DNA of 64,000 nt, taken from positions 11,417,412 through 11,481,411 of the forward strand of contig NC_051102.1 of NCBI RefSeq assembly GCF_901709675.1, written 5' to 3'. Below are positions 23,201 through 49,814 of this stretch, in pieces; position 1 is the stretch's first letter, and each line of letters begins with the position of its first letter. Source of the DNA: Syngnathus acus (taxonomy: Eukaryota > Chordata > Actinopteri > Syngnathiformes > Syngnathidae). Below the pieces are notes generated by a model. That model searched no databases. It worked only from the letters and a program-made list of their open reading frames with translations, and had not been told where the DNA came from. Made by a program: the position numbers and the translations under genes.

Positions 23201-26200
23201 TGTGAAGTCAAGTGAAGTTCATTTGTATACCAATTTGCCCTGGTTGTCCTATAATTCCAGGCAATCCTTGTGGTCCGTATCCTGGTAATCCATCTGGTCC
23301 AGGATCTCCTCTCACTCCTGAGAAAACCCAAGTAGATTAAAAACAATCAAAACTAAGTTTTCATAGTGGTTTGTGATGTTGGTGTAAAATATCACCATAC
23401 CCATTTGGCCCGGTAGGCCATTTTGTCCCTTAACTCCTTTGAGTCCAGTCACCCCTGGAGGACCTGGTGCCGATGGCCCGGGATGACCCGGTTCACCTGG
23501 AGGGCCAGGTTTACCAAACCCAGGGAATCCTCTGTTTCCCTTTTCACCAGGCAGCCCATCCGGTCCTAGGACAGGGAAGGTAAAGCCATTTAACAAAATG
23601 GTGATCAGGTGAACACAGAAGTATTGTAAAGATACTATAAAGAAGAAAAAAAAAACTGCAACTTGTGAGCTGGTTTTTTTGGGAGGAGGACACTTACCTG
23701 GCAGTCCCGGATTGCCATCTAGTCCTGGTGGCCCCGCTGGTCCAGGAAGAGGCTCACATGAGCCTTTACTACCTTTTGGTCCCCCTGGGCCAATATATCC
23801 TTTATTTCCTAAACATAACATGGAAACAGCAGATAATGAATGGAGGAATTGATTTGATTGATTTCAACCTCCTCTTTATATGGAAGAGTCTGAGACAACC
23901 TTTTTCTCCCGATGACCCTGGATTTCCTGGTAATCCCGGATTCCCTGGTGAGCCAGGTATTCCAGGATCTCCTCCAGGCCCTTGAGCACCATCATTTCCA
24001 GGAAGGCCTGGTGGGCCTCTAGGTCCTGGCAGTCCATAACCACCATCACCCTGAACATGACATTAGAAAGAAAACCGAGCCTTTGTTTGCAATGTGTTAA
24101 CACAGTCTACAGTATTTGTGCAGTTTTAAGATTGCCTTTGTTATTGACCTTCACTCCTGGACGACCAGGAAGGCCTTGTCGACCTGGCAGACCAGGAGGG
24201 CCGATACTCGGGAGACCTGGGATTCCCGGCGACCCCTTGTCACCTGTATAACACACGCATACCTTGAGTTCTTTAGTTTGTGTTGTAGCCCAAGTCATGG
24301 CTATAATGTTACAATTTCGGGGCGTGTAAACAACCTTTCTCTCCTGGGAACCCTGGTGGTCCAGAATATGCTTCATCTGCTCTTTCCCCTTTCTGTCCTG
24401 GGAAGCCAGGCCTGCCTATGAAACCTGGAGTGCCTGGAACACCTGGAAAAAGGTTTGTTTAAGAGTGAATGACACTTTCATCAGTTCGTGCGTATTCCTG
24501 GATACATTACCTGGCCTTCCTGGTAATCCTTCTTGACCTTTAAACCCAGGTGGTCCAGGAAGGCCTTTTGCGTGAATGAAGCCTGGTTCTCCTTTCTGGC
24601 CTACCATGGTAGGATAAGAGAGGAGATCTGATAAGCATGTCTACTTGTCTTTTGGGTTTCTGCATTCATATCCAAATGTTTATGCACCTGGAAATCCAGG
24701 TGACCCAGGGAACCCAGGTACCCCCAAATTGCCCTCGGTTCCTGGAGGTCCAGCAGGCCCATACCCCTCTGCTCCAGGGTATCCTTGTGGTCCTGGTCTC
24801 CCCGAAAGCCCTGGTGGACCTGGAAAACCTTTTGCTCCCTCTCTACTAAACTAAAGCGTAGATAAAGAAGAAATAATGTGATTGATCGGTTGGCACTTTT
24901 TAAATTTCGTTGTACATGTGTGACAATGACAATGAAGATTAAAGATTAAGATTAAAGTCCCAATGATCGTCACACACACACCTGGGTGTGGTGAAATTTG
25001 TCCTCTGCATTTAACCCATCCCCGTGTGATTTTAATCCATCCCCTGGGGGAGAGGGGAGCAGTGAGCAGCAGCGGTGTCGCGCTCGGGAATCAGTTGGTG
25101 ATCTAACCCCCCAATTCCAACCCTTAATGCTGAGTGCCAAGCAGGGAGGCAATGGGTCCCATTTTTATAGTCTTTGGTATGACCCGGCCGGGGTTTGAAC
25201 CCACAACCTTCCAGTCTCAGGGCGGACACTCTACCACTAGGCCACTGAGATCTATTCTATTCTATTCTGTTCTATTCTTCTATTGAAATTGATTGCTCAG
25301 GTTATTTTTCGTTAAAAACAAACTGGAAAGATTTCCACGGCCAAATGTTCTCACCGAATCCCCTGGAGGGCCCTGGACACCTTTGAGACCTCGCAGTCCT
25401 GGAGACCCAGGGTGGCCATCGTTTCCAGGCCTGCCAATATGTCCCGTGTCTCCTTTCTCCCCTTTTTCTCCTGGTCTGAATTCAGAAAACGGCTCTCCCT
25501 TTTGTCCAGGGAAGCCTGGTACACCTGGTATACCAATAGAACCCTTGGCAGAGGAATGACTATGTTAACATAAAAAAAAGAAATTTAATCCTTTTTTTCC
25601 AGATACAACTTTTCTTACCGGACTTCCAGGCAAGCCCCGACTTCCTGGGAAACCCGAGTCACCTTTAGCTCCCGGTCCTTGATTAAATCCTGAAGAGTGT
25701 ACATGTAGGAATATGAGCATTTCTGCAGGATTAGCATCTATATTCAAGTTTTGGCTGGAGATGGCATACTAAGCAATTCATCGATGAACTGTAGTAGGAT
25801 TTGATTGCTTGTATTTCATTGATTGAGGTGAAATCGAGGACATGGTTTGGCTGCAATTGTCAGATTTAGTATCAACTCGTTTTCACTCTAAAGAAGAACA
25901 ACAGTCAAAGGCACATCTGTGCGATGGCAATTCCAACTCCAAAATGTCGTGTTCAAACTCGTTTCAAAATAATCAAATGAATATGAATACTCATTTGAAA
26001 ATAATGAAATGAATAAGTGATATCTAATTTTATTTTTGATCAAACCTTTGAGCCGAGCGATTTCATGCTACTACTTCCTTTTGACGATGATTCGATACTC
26101 TTACCTGGTAATCCTCGCAGACCTGGCCGACCTGGTGGGCCTGGTACGCCTTTCCTCACACAATCAACGCAGGGCTCGCCTTTATCCCCTGTTTAAAGCA

Positions 26201-29200
26201 GCCACGGGAATGATTTGAAAGGTTTGTTTTTGAATGTTAATTGACTTCAAAATGTTCCGACTATTGTGAACTGTCCTGGCACATACGTAAACTGCCATTG
26301 GTTATACATACGTAGGTGGCCATCAGCAAATCAATTCAACAAATAGCATTTTCAACAGGGTTTCTGCCCACCTTTCATTCCATACATCCCGTCGTATCCT
26401 CCTGGCCCGGGCATACCCTTGACACCCTTCATTCCCGACTGCCCTTTGAGAATTGTCTTTTCTTCAAGAAACAACAAGAATTCTTAACCCATAAAAGCAT
26501 TGTTCAATAGTCCAGTTCAGAGTGACACCTTTCCAACCTGGTTATCACTAACTTAACAAACAGTGCACAGAATTGTAGCGACATTGAGCATTTTCAAAAC
26601 ATCTGCACGCACAGACCTTTGTCTTCAGGTAGTCCAGGTGGGCCTTGATCACCTGGAAGTCCTGGTTCACCAGGATCTCCTTCTGGACCAGAAGGGCCTG
26701 GATAATTATCACCCGGGTCACCAGGAGCTCCCTTGGGACCCGGAGAACCATCAGGACCTGGTGGCCCTTGTCGATCAGATGAACCTCCTGTATAAAAAGT
26801 TGAGTGGCTGCTGATTAGGAATGTTTACGTGTGTTTTGGAACACAGCCCTTAAGTGTGAGTGCAAAAGGCAGCTCTACAATATTTTCACTTCCTGTAGGC
26901 AGGTGTCCCACTACTATTGTAAACTTGGTTAAGGGGTAAACACCTGGCGGTCCATCAGGTCCAGGAAATCCCACATTGCCTGGGAAGAGAAGAAAAGAAA
27001 TGAAAAGAAATCAGAAAAAGCTTTCATAGCAAGTTTGCAGTTACATTACTGTACCGTATGGTCATTCACCTTGGCGTCCAGTACGTCCCGGTTGGCCTGG
27101 ATCACCTGATTCTCCCATGTATCCTTTCAGCAGGACATCCACGGGTCCCACTATCTGCAAAGAAATAATCCTTTTAAAAAAAACAGCCCGCAGCTCCCAT
27201 TAGTTCTTGGTGAACCTTAAAGGGGCCATCCATATTATGGGAAATGAAGTTTTTAATGACTTCTATACAAACAGTTGGGTCTTTGGGAAGCATGGAGTGT
27301 GAAATGAAGCAACCGAGTCCAATCTTTTATCTGCCTCTGTGAGAGCGGGGCTTATTTACATAATAGCCGTCTGACAATTAGTTTCTCTGCCCATGACCTG
27401 ATTGGCTAGGCTGGCTGAAGATACGGAGCCACAGTGGCCACAGGGCTTCGAATAACCGCAGTATATTGTCATTTGACAACACTTGGGAACTGTTTGAAAT
27501 GGGGACTACAATGGGGACTCCTTCCAAGACATACTATAAATGAGAAGGATGCAATTACCGTTGTTTCCCCAGGTTGACCAGGTTGACCTCGATCGCCCTT
27601 AGCACCCTAAAATGACAGAGAGATGTGATCGACTTGAATCAACCACATGGCAACCCATCAACAATTCCAATGACATTACAGGGAAAAGAAGCGATTACTG
27701 ACCGTCCCTCCCGTTTCCCCTGGATATCCTGGCGCACCTCTGGGACCAGGCCTTCCCTAAACACACCCAATATGTTCTAATCAACGCAATAACACCACTC
27801 TGTGCAAATAGCATCCCTACCATAAATCCTGCTGGTCCAGGTCCACCATCCTTCCCCAGCTTTCCCTGCAAGGACAATTAAGTCCAGTGAGGACATTGAG
27901 TCCATGCATTCAATCAGTTCCGTACCCTTTGTTTGCTCGAACGACGACACGGCGTCGCCGGCGGGCATTCATTTCTTTTCCCATTAAAGTTCTTTGGGTC
28001 CGGACACATTACATGCCAGTCATCATAAACGCAGTAACCGCTTGCGACTGGGGAGAACCTCTGTTGCATTATTCACAGAGGCTGCCGTGCAGGAGCGGCA
28101 AGGGCTCAACAGTATTGCTGTCAACACATTCTTGCTCATATTGGCAAAGGTGACAGACACCCTTCAAAGACGTCAAATTATTTCAGTCTAATGGTCGGTC
28201 GTTCCATGACACGTGACATGAAACGTCCTTACACAGCCCATTTACTTTATTGCTGCACACTACTGCCCTCTGTTGTCCTGTTTTTAAATGAAATATTGGA
28301 CCGCATATTCATATAGAAATGTAGATACGTGCATAAAAAGAGATGCCAAAAAAAAAGAGCTATACTGTACATATTGTATACCTCTGGACCCACTTGACCT
28401 TTATCTCCCTTTGCTCCTTTTGTGTGGTAGCCATCACCAGGGTCTCCCTGAGAAAATATCATTCAGGGAATGGATGAATGAATGAATGAATATCGAGACC
28501 ACTACACCGATTTAGATAGGTATCTAGAAGAACTTACTTGAGGACCTTTGCAACCTTTTTCTCCGGTATCCCCTGGGTCTCCTTTTGCTCTCTGACAACC
28601 AAGTCACATTCATACCTTATTGCCTTATTTTTGTAGTTCCGCAACCAACGTGCAATAAATAACGCACAAGTAAATCATGTGCAGTTGACTTACTCACCTT
28701 TAACACGAGACTCTCAGTGAAAAACTCCCTGATGCGACCTGGTGATCCAGGTGGGCCTGGAGGGCCTTGTCTCCCCTAAATTAAAAGATGAATATGACTT
28801 ATTAATGGCAAATGCAACCAATGAGATTTGATTCAAACAAATCAGAACGTTTTGAAGTTCATGATGCTTTTAATGCCCTCTTTAAGTGTTGGGCAACTCA
28901 AATGATGATGAATCTGCAAGTAGGCAAGGGCCTACTGTAATGGAGGCCTTTTTGTTTCTTTTTTTGCAATATTTTTAGTGACATCACTTGAGGGGTAGCC
29001 GTTTGCTCACCCGTGTTCGGCGTTATGACATCTATTACTAGTATCTATTTCAAAATATATTACCTTTGGTCCAGCTGGTCCTGGAATACCTATGCCTCCT
29101 TGACCCTAAAATATAAATGTATATATATATATATATTTTAAAAAAGGCTCAAGAGTCACAGATAAAGCCTTTTTGGGCACAAATATTCAATATGACCTTC

Positions 29201-29954
29201 GACCCTGGAAGCCCTGCAGGGCCTGGAAGCCCCTGTTAAAAAAAAAAAAAAAAAGTCATCGATTCAAATTGACAGTTTGTGATGTTTTAATCTTGCACAG
29301 TGTAACCATTTGACTCACATCAGGTCCGTGTGATCCCGAGTCTCCCTGTGGCCCAGGTATTCCCTGGAAACCTGGCGCTCCCTAAAATATTGATCCCAGA
29401 CAGAAATAGGCATCCATTATAATATATAATATATATATAATAGTAACATCTCCTCAAATTGTTCATACTGTCATTTTATGTCTGTACCCTTGAATGTTGT
29501 TAAATTGGAACGTTTTCTTGTTGTATAAGGAAAACATTTACCGGTACTCCTGTTCTCCCTGGAAGTCCTGGTGGCCCCGGAATTGCCCCAACTGACACTG
29601 CAGACTGACCCTGCAGAAATGCCCAAAAGGTTGTTCAAATGTTTTTTTTTTCGCCCACGTTTTTATTAAACCTATACAAAATAATACAAGATTAGGTGTA
29701 ATATAAAGAAAGAAAAAAATAAATAAACAGGCAGCAGTAGGCTTCCTTCTTAATATGGTCGGTCCTTCAGATGTGATTGAAAGGGCAATTCAGGTACAGT
29801 AGTAGTAGCAGCAGCAGCAGCAGCAGCAGCAAATTTCAAAGCTAATATTGAAGCAAGCTATCGGTCCCACTCGAATGTGTTCCAAAATTAGCTCGGGGAC
29901 CTCGGGGAGGCTCACCTGTTTGTGCCGCGTCATGTTATTATAATTTCCATCTTT

Positions 29955-29988
<34 letters not shown>

Positions 29989-32155
29989 GTACATCAGGCA
30001 GGATCCTGCCAAGAAACTTCCAAAAGGGCAGTCCTGGGCACTTTTACTCTTTTCCGACCTAAATAAACACTTGTAGAAAAAGTGCTTAGCAACTGACCTC
30101 AGCTGGCGCAGCGTGTATTTTATTACCTTTGGTCCAGGAGGACCCGGAGGACCCTGTGAATTAAAAACGAGGAGTCAAGTTTCAATATTAGATACAGGCT
30201 TTGATGGCAGTCTTAAAGTAACTATGGTGTCATGGAAAACCCATGATACACTGAGACCTCTTTAGTCGGACAATGCAGAATTTGGCGCTCATTTTGCTGC
30301 TTGCGATACATTGTGACAATGAAATGATTATGTTAATTGATATTCTATCAATCAAAAGTACTAGTGATATTGATACTTGGCATCAGTATTGGTGGGTGAG
30401 TGCCGGTATCGGTGTGAGGAAAAGAAAAAAAAAAAAGTCTGCTCCAACATTGCGTCGTTATAAGACTGTTTTGTTGCAGGCTGGCTGCGTAGATTTTGGG
30501 TTGGGCACGGGATGGCAGCACACAATTGTTTTACACTGTGCAGATTTGAAAGAAGATAAAAGCAGGAAGTAGGAGGTAGACCAACTCAACAAGGTCAGCC
30601 TAGCCTGCGCTGAAAAGGATGCAATCCTCTGTAGTCTTGCTTTTGATGTTCACCAAAAAGCAAAAGCTATAGAGTCATTTCATCAAATAGATCAGGGCAA
30701 AACTATTGTGACATGGTTAGTTCAAATGGTTAGTTTACAAAAATGTATCTACTGTAAACAAATGCTGAGGACATTGTTCGACTTCAGAGGTATCTCAACT
30801 CTATAAATTGCGTTGTCATCTTACAGGGAGTCCATCAAGTCCAGGGACACCATTAGCACCAGGAAATCCATCTTCTCCCTAAAACAAACATATTTTCAAA
30901 TGCTTTCACGTGCCAGCCACTCTTTAGCTTTGTTCACCCAGAACAGAGATAGAGACACTGGTCACAGAAAGGCAAAGCATTCACCTAGTCCATTTGTTTT
31001 TCCAGCTCCTTGTTAAAGACAAGCAAGTTGTACAAAACAGTGATCAGTGAATCTTAGGTTCATCTGACAATCAAAATGACGGTGCATTTTTGGTTCATCC
31101 AGAAATGTCAGCCAAATATCCTGAAATGAGCGTATGAAATTTGTCACAAAATTCAATGGAAACAACTTGAAGCTTAAAGAAAACACTAGACTCGAGTGAG
31201 TTTCATTTTCCTTGTCAGAGAAACCATCCCATGGTGCTACGTGAACACTTCCTCACATCTGTTCCATTGCACCCTGGAGCCCCCGATTCCCCAGGTGGGC
31301 CCTGCAGACCCGGAATGCCCTATGAATGAAGAAACAAACGCATTAACGCCCAATCTATCTGAGGACAAACGCAGCACAACACTTGGGGTCAATAAACACG
31401 AGTTGTAGTGCACCGGTAAACCGTGCGAGCCTGCGAATCCCTCTTTGCCTTCGGGACCCTGTAAGACATACAGTCATCGGACTTAGTCCAACCTTACATG
31501 TCCAGTAAACAGAAACAAGGCTGTCTTTTATTTTCTTACCGGGTCTCCTACGAGGCCAACGGGCCCATCGGGCCCAGTGTTGCCCTGCAGAACACAATAA
31601 CCGTTGCTACTCTGCTCTTAACGTAGGATTACAGTGATCCCAAATTGCTAGGAACGAAATGTACCTTTAGTCCGTTTGGCCCAGCGTGACCTTTTATTCC
31701 CCTGTGGCCTTCTGGTCCTGGAGGGCCGAGACTTCCTGGAAGACCCCTGTCTCCCTGTGTGGGATCGTTTGGGAAATTCAATAACGAATTTACTCCAACG
31801 CTTTTCAGTCCAGAGAGCGAGCATCCGTGCCTTTCATCCAAGCGTTATAGAAATGAGATGAATGGATCCAAATGAGAAAAAGAATCTGGTCTCTCGTGAT
31901 GAGGTAAAAAAAAGAAAAGAGAAATGTAATAAGCAGCTACTCTACCAGCTGTGGGCGGGATAGAATATGGATTATTCTTCTACTGATTTTATTCATTTAT
32001 GTCTGCTCCTGAGTACAAATAAACACTATGAAATGCTCCCAGTAACAGCTGCAGTTCTTAAAAGTGAACTTTAGTTTGTACTGTATATGGCTCCATCTGG
32101 TCCCTCTTGATAAGGTAGCAAACAAGGATGTTGAGAAGCTAATTCCTGTTTGTGT

Positions 32156-32193
<38 letters not shown>

Positions 32194-33715
32194 TGCATAG
32201 CTTTAAACATGCTTAAGATGTAAAAAAAAAAAGTGATTACTTTTAACCCCTTTTTTTTCGGTTTTAGTCCTTGGAAATGTCATGGCTCCAAGCCTGTGTT
32301 TATCAAATGTCTGTTATCAACATCAGTAACTTACCATGCACCTATGACCCACATGAAATAATGTAATGCTTCACTCACCCTGTTGCCTTTGACTCCTTCA
32401 CAGTGACATGGTGACTTTCCCCTGCACACGCACTGAAACACACCAAATATACAGTCGTCAGTCCAGTGTCACACTTGCCTCTGCAGGCCCAATCTGCTCA
32501 TATAGGCAGGCGATCAATGCGTTTGAGTGGAGTCATGGAGGGAAGGACGGGATTTATGGGATCAATTTCTTCCAATAACAGTGAGCCGTCAATTTCCATG
32601 GCACACTCAGTGTTATGAGTTGGAACCTTCAGCATTTGCTTAATAGAAGTGGAGCCCAGCAAGCTACTGCTATACCACTTTGGCCTCTATGGCTTCTACA
32701 AGCTTGAGCAGTGATTTCCAATTCATGTCTTGAGAGAGATTATCATGTCAGAAACTTCATGAATTTGGTCTAATTTTGAAAGCTTGATTTTATTTGGCAT
32801 GATTTGAAATGCGGACTCCTTCAAGGAGCAGTGTCAAACTTTTTTTTTTTTTTTGAAGGCCCCCAGGAATGAGTAGTAGGCTGGACACTCAACCCCCAAA
32901 TTGCTCCTGATGCTGCGCCAATTCAGTAGTGGCAGAGCTAGAGGGGGACAATGCCACCCCCTTAAATATGCTTTGACCCTCCCAGTTGCCAGACGAAATA
33001 ATTAACTTTTCTTTTTTTTTAAGATTCTTTTCCCATATTTGTACCCATCCCTTTTGCAGCATTTTTGAGGAATTGTTGGGGATTCTTTCTTTTGTTTTGC
33101 GGACCACCTGAGTTATCCCCGCCCCATGGCCTAACTAATGAATAACTCCTTTTAAAACCACAAGTCAAAGATAATAGATAAAAGGGGACCATATGCTGCA
33201 ATATCTGAAGATTTTCTTTCTTTAACTTGAGGAGATTTGAGCAAGAATCATGTAACTTGTACAACAGTTGCTTTCATGGGCCACACAAAATAATGTGGCG
33301 GGTCCAGATCCGGCCCCCGGTCCTGAGTTTGACACCTGCACATTCAATCCAAGGGAGCAGTGGTTCAGGGGACTTCAAAGTATTTTGTTTAAATCAGCAA
33401 TCTGTCCTTTGCCCTCTAAGAGCTCTCACACAAAGGACCACCAACATGGTCAGCCACAAAGTATTCTGAAATGCTTGCAGTCACACAAACAAACTCTTCT
33501 CGTCAGGATGCAAGATGTTGGCAGGCACAGCAAAAGTCAAGGCAACAGGGAGTAGACGTTTGGCAAAAGTGAGAAAACGTTTCTTTCGCTCTGGTATGAA
33601 GTTTAGCCAAATATTGTTCCAGCTGCCAAATACGTATTCTTACCTTCTTGGCAGCGACGTCGGTCAGCAGCACAGCAATTAGGATGAGAGGAAGCAGCAA
33701 CCCTCTTCTTTCCAT
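19048..33715 (-). CDS. col4a3: collagen type IV alpha-3 chain, complete gene
   Basis: About 52 small exons on the minus strand, the number usually given for human COL4A3. Exon 1 (33715-33644) encodes the signal peptide [20 protein letters not shown]. Exon 2 (32432-32379) encodes the short Cys-rich [17 protein letters not shown]. Gly-X-Y exons follow at about 31756-31664, 31587-31540, 31462-31412, 31321-31272, 30881-30826, 30157-30126, 29613-29542, 29386-29320, 28449-28378, 26789-26616, 25547-25353, 24842-24687, 23567-23399, 22449-22309, 21381-21200 and others down to 20333. Five NC1 exons end at TAG 19050-19048. The NC1 sequence is closer to human alpha-3 ([45 protein letters not shown]) than to alpha-4. 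The product forms the alpha3-alpha4-alpha5 network of specialised basement membranes such as the glomerulus. Confidence 0.95.
19391..19434 (+). repeat. (GACA)n/(GTCA)n microsatellite at a splice acceptor
   Basis: On the minus strand it reads (TGAC)n(TGTC)n and forms the upstream part of the polypyrimidine tract, ending about 17 nt before the AAG acceptor of the fourth NC1 exon at 19374. Confidence 0.9.
24895..24957 (+). mobile_element. LINE 3'-tail remnant
   Basis: AAATTTCGTTGTACATGTGT, then GACAATGACAATGAAG and (GATTAAA)n, resemble the 3' end of fish L2/Rex-like LINEs with their short tandem tail. It abuts the SINE to its right, and the two may be one composite insertion in a col4a3 intron. 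Confidence 0.55.
24958..25246 (-). mobile_element. tRNA-derived SINE
   Basis: On the minus strand the element starts with a tRNA-like head (CTCAGTGGCCTAGTGGTAGA, an A box) and a B box GGTTCAAACCCC at about 25201-25190. A core with TGGGACCCATTGCCTCCC and a 3' part with GTTAAATGCAGAGGAC follow, the pattern of abundant percomorph tRNA SINEs. Its left neighbour is a (TTCTA)n stretch at 25250-25285. It lies in an intron of col4a3 in the sense orientation. Confidence 0.85.
27156..30825 (-). other. col4a3: col4a3 long-intron stretch
   Basis: Small Gly-X-Y exons (about 27607-27559, 27760-27702, 27868-27820, 28449-28378, 28596-28537, 28780-28697, 29106-29062, 29235-29196, 29386-29320, 29613-29542, 30157-30126) are separated by introns up to 670 bp. 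The introns hold poly-T (29952-29987), (AGC)n (29806-29830) and AT-rich runs, and nothing else I recognise. Confidence 0.65.
32158..32191 (+). repeat. (GT)n microsatellite
   Basis: About 17 GT units in a col4a3 intron near the 5' end of the gene. Confidence 0.93.
32829..33338. mobile_element. hAT-like nonautonomous element in col4a3 intron 1
   Basis: Starts CAGTGTCAAAC and ends GTTTGACACCTG; near its right end is GGGCCACACAAAATAATGTG followed by CCGGCCCCCGG. Same general family as the element at 8738-9010 but longer (about 510 bp) and more decayed. No clean target duplication was seen. Confidence 0.6.
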
Positions 33716-33790
33716 CTCTTTTCCTCTCACTTTATCTCCACCCAAATCATAAGACGAGTCGTCAGGAGTAATCCACGCCCGCTCGCCCTG
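33716..33790. promoter_or_regulatory. shared bidirectional promoter of col4a3 and col4a4
   Basis: The col4a3 start codon (minus strand, 33715) and the col4a4 first exon (plus strand, ending with donor CGG|GTAAGT at 34006) lie back to back, so both transcripts must start in this short gap or just beside it. It contains a GC-box-like CCACGCCCGCTCGCCC near 33772 and no evident TATA box. Head-to-head COL4 pairs with shared promoters are the rule in vertebrates. Exact start sites are not visible in the sequence. Confidence 0.7.
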
Positions 33791-34006
33791 ATGCTGCGAC
33801 TGCTACGCACCATGCACGCTGCTTTGACATTCATTTTCATGCTTCTGGATTGCGTGACCCTGAGAGAGGGGAGGTGCTCGGATGACGTCGAGCTGAAAAC
33901 TACCAGCTCCAGCTCATCTGACGTTGAGTTTTTTTACTTCGACCTGTTAGATTGCATCTTGTTGGACATCATCCTGCCTTCAATGCCTTTGGATGTCTGA
34001 ATTCGG
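33791..34006 (+). other. col4a4: col4a4 5' exon with an upstream ORF
   Basis: A donor CGG|GTAAGTG at 34006 pairs with the acceptor TTGTCACAG|GTGGAAG at 34158/34159, so the region left of 34006 acts as the first, untranslated col4a4 exon. It holds a closed 69-codon ORF (33791-34000, MLRLLRTMHAALTFIFMLLD...) that does not join the collagen frame. Its 5' limit is unknown, so whether the ORF lies fully inside the transcript is uncertain. Confidence 0.55.
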
Positions 34007-34194
34007 GTAAGTGTGATGAACTTTCTGAAATGGGGACTATTGTAATGAGATGAGGGTGACATTTAATGCATTTCTTTGACTTCCTGTACTGCAACTAAGG
34101 AAGCTTTTAGGGTTTCTAGCAATTCAGGATTTCATGCAGCATTGTGTATTTGTCACAGGTGGAAGTGTTGAGTTCTCGGACCTGACTAGCCAAG

Positions 34195-47788
<13,594 letters not shown>

Positions 47789-48339
47789 AGCACATTTTGA
47801 CCCAAGGGTGAAGAAGGCTTTAGATCACTTGGTGCTAAGTTTAGTTGGTGTTCCAAAAGTTCAACTTCGAAATGTCGACTTAAGCACATAATGAGGTCAC
47901 AAAGTATCGGGCTGAACTTCTAGACCAGTGATTCCCAATCTTTTTTGAAGTAAGGCACACATTTTACATGAGGAAAATCACCCAGCCAAAAGGCACTGTT
48001 GGCATAGCCTTAACCGCAAGTCAAACATTAGTTTAACCAAGATAATGACGGCGGAATTTTCCAATTAGTTTGGTTACATGTTCTTACAAATGATGATGGT
48101 TTTTGTACATGATTCATTTCACCATCAACGGATGATACGTATATGGCTGATGATTTTCTTGACACTGTTTCTCATGTGTTCATAAGTGTTAGTATTTTTT
48201 TTTCAAGTAAAGTGTCCCTCCAAGGAAAATTCTTATAAATGCTTCTTTTTTTTCCGTCATCTAAATCGTGCTCTTCGTTGGTTCGAATGACAAAGCCTAC
48301 AATGAACGGACGATTGCCACTGTTCCTTTTATATAATTC

Positions 48340-48924
48340 AAGATTCAAGAGTTTTTATTCGCCATGTTTGAGCGTGCCAAACAAGGAATTTGACTTCGGT
48401 AAAACACACCCTCTGTTCAACATATAGGTGACTAACAACACTCAGGACATGTGAATAATGGCAAAAACAGTGTAGACAAATTCAAAAGGTGTGAAGAGCA
48501 GGATGTTATTGCACAGTAATGCCTCTGAGACTCTATGAGTGGTGTGAGTTCATCAGAGCAACAGCCTGGGGGAAGAAGCTGTCTCGGTGTCTGCTGGTTT
48601 TGGCGTACCGAGCTCTATAACGCCGTCCGGAGGGGAGTAGTTCAAACAGACTGCAACCTGGGTGAGAAGGGTCTGTAGAGATGTTCCTTGCACGTTTCCT
48701 GGTCCTGGACAGGTACAAGTCTTGGATAGATGGGAGGTTGATGAACCATGATCTTTTCTGCAGTCCTGATTGTCCGTTGCAGTCTGTGCTTGTCTTGTTT
48801 GGAGGCTGATCCAAACCAGACAGTGATGGAGGTGCAGAGGACAGACTGGATGATGGCAGTGTAGAAGGTCTTCAGAAGCTCTCGCGGCAGGTTGAACTTC
48901 TTGAGCTGTCTCAGGAATGATCAT
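48340..48924 (-). mobile_element. 5'-truncated CR1/Rex1-type LINE fragment
   Basis: On the minus strand the sequence encodes the C-terminal end of a LINE reverse transcriptase: FLRQLKKFNLPRELLKTFYT, SVLCTSITVWFGSASKQDK, then after a frameshift LPSIQDLYLSRTRKRARNIS and PSGRRYRARYAKTSRHRDSF. The 3' end carries an ATTCAAGAATCTTGAAT-like tandem tail near 48340. It is non-functional (truncated and frameshifted). Confidence 0.85.
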
Positions 48925-49749
48925 CTTTTTTCCCCGTGGTAGGTTTCAAGTTCATATTTATTTATTTCTCTTAACAAACCCAAGTGACAATCAGAATACA
49001 ATGCTTATTTTTCCTCAAACAAGTTTTTTTTCCTTTATTTTTTTGAAATACGCAAAACAAGAGAACACTCAATAAGTGCAATAAGACAGAGGACTCTGAC
49101 AGTGCGGTGCTCTCTCTACCTTTTCACAGTGCACGTTTATACACACAAAAAGATTGTACATCATCATTATTACATTTCCAAAACCCTACCCCGCCTTCCC
49201 GAATATTATGGGTGCGGGGCAAAGTTAACATTTTAAAACAATCATATTTATTTTTTCTTTCGATTCAGCTTGCATACAGTGTAGCTAGGCACACACAAAC
49301 ACAGAGGTCACTCCCTGGCACGCTCTCGCTCTCTCTCTCAACACAGAGGGCTGCGGCGCTGATTGGCACCACGAGAGGGGGTTACTGCACTTGCACTCTG
49401 AGGGCTGTAGCTCATCCGTCCAACCCATACTATTTGGCAATGTGGACATTGCATTTGAATGTGCAAAAGGGAACCAATTGAGATGATGAAAACAGGAGGT
49501 TGAGGTAGAGGGAGACAGCTGAGGGAGAAGGAACATTGTTACCAGCCTGATTGGATGTGATGGAACGATGATGGGCAGTGCAGTTTTCTTGGCAAACCCC
49601 CGAGATTTGGAGGCCTTTGTGCAAAGCCCCTGCCCTTAGATTCATTTCTTGAGCTGTTGGCCATGACATAGGTCCTCGATGATCTCCGTAAATGTTTCCA
49701 GCCAATCGCAATCGATGCGGGGGCAACCAATCAGTCAATGACTGCATGT

Positions 49750-49751
<2 letters not shown>

Positions 49752-49813
<62 letters not shown>
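49752..49813 (+). repeat. (CA)n microsatellite
   Basis: About 30 CA units between col4a4 and nyap2. Confidence 0.96.

Positions 49814-49814
<1 letters not shown>

Noticed and set aside
24990-25246. a true tRNA gene
   Set aside because: A and B boxes are present but the sequence continues into a SINE body and lacks a full cloverleaf.
48553-48924. 123-codon ORF as a host gene
   Set aside because: It is a shifted frame over a decayed LINE reverse transcriptase fragment; the true frame shows CR1/Rex1-type C-terminal residues with a frameshift.
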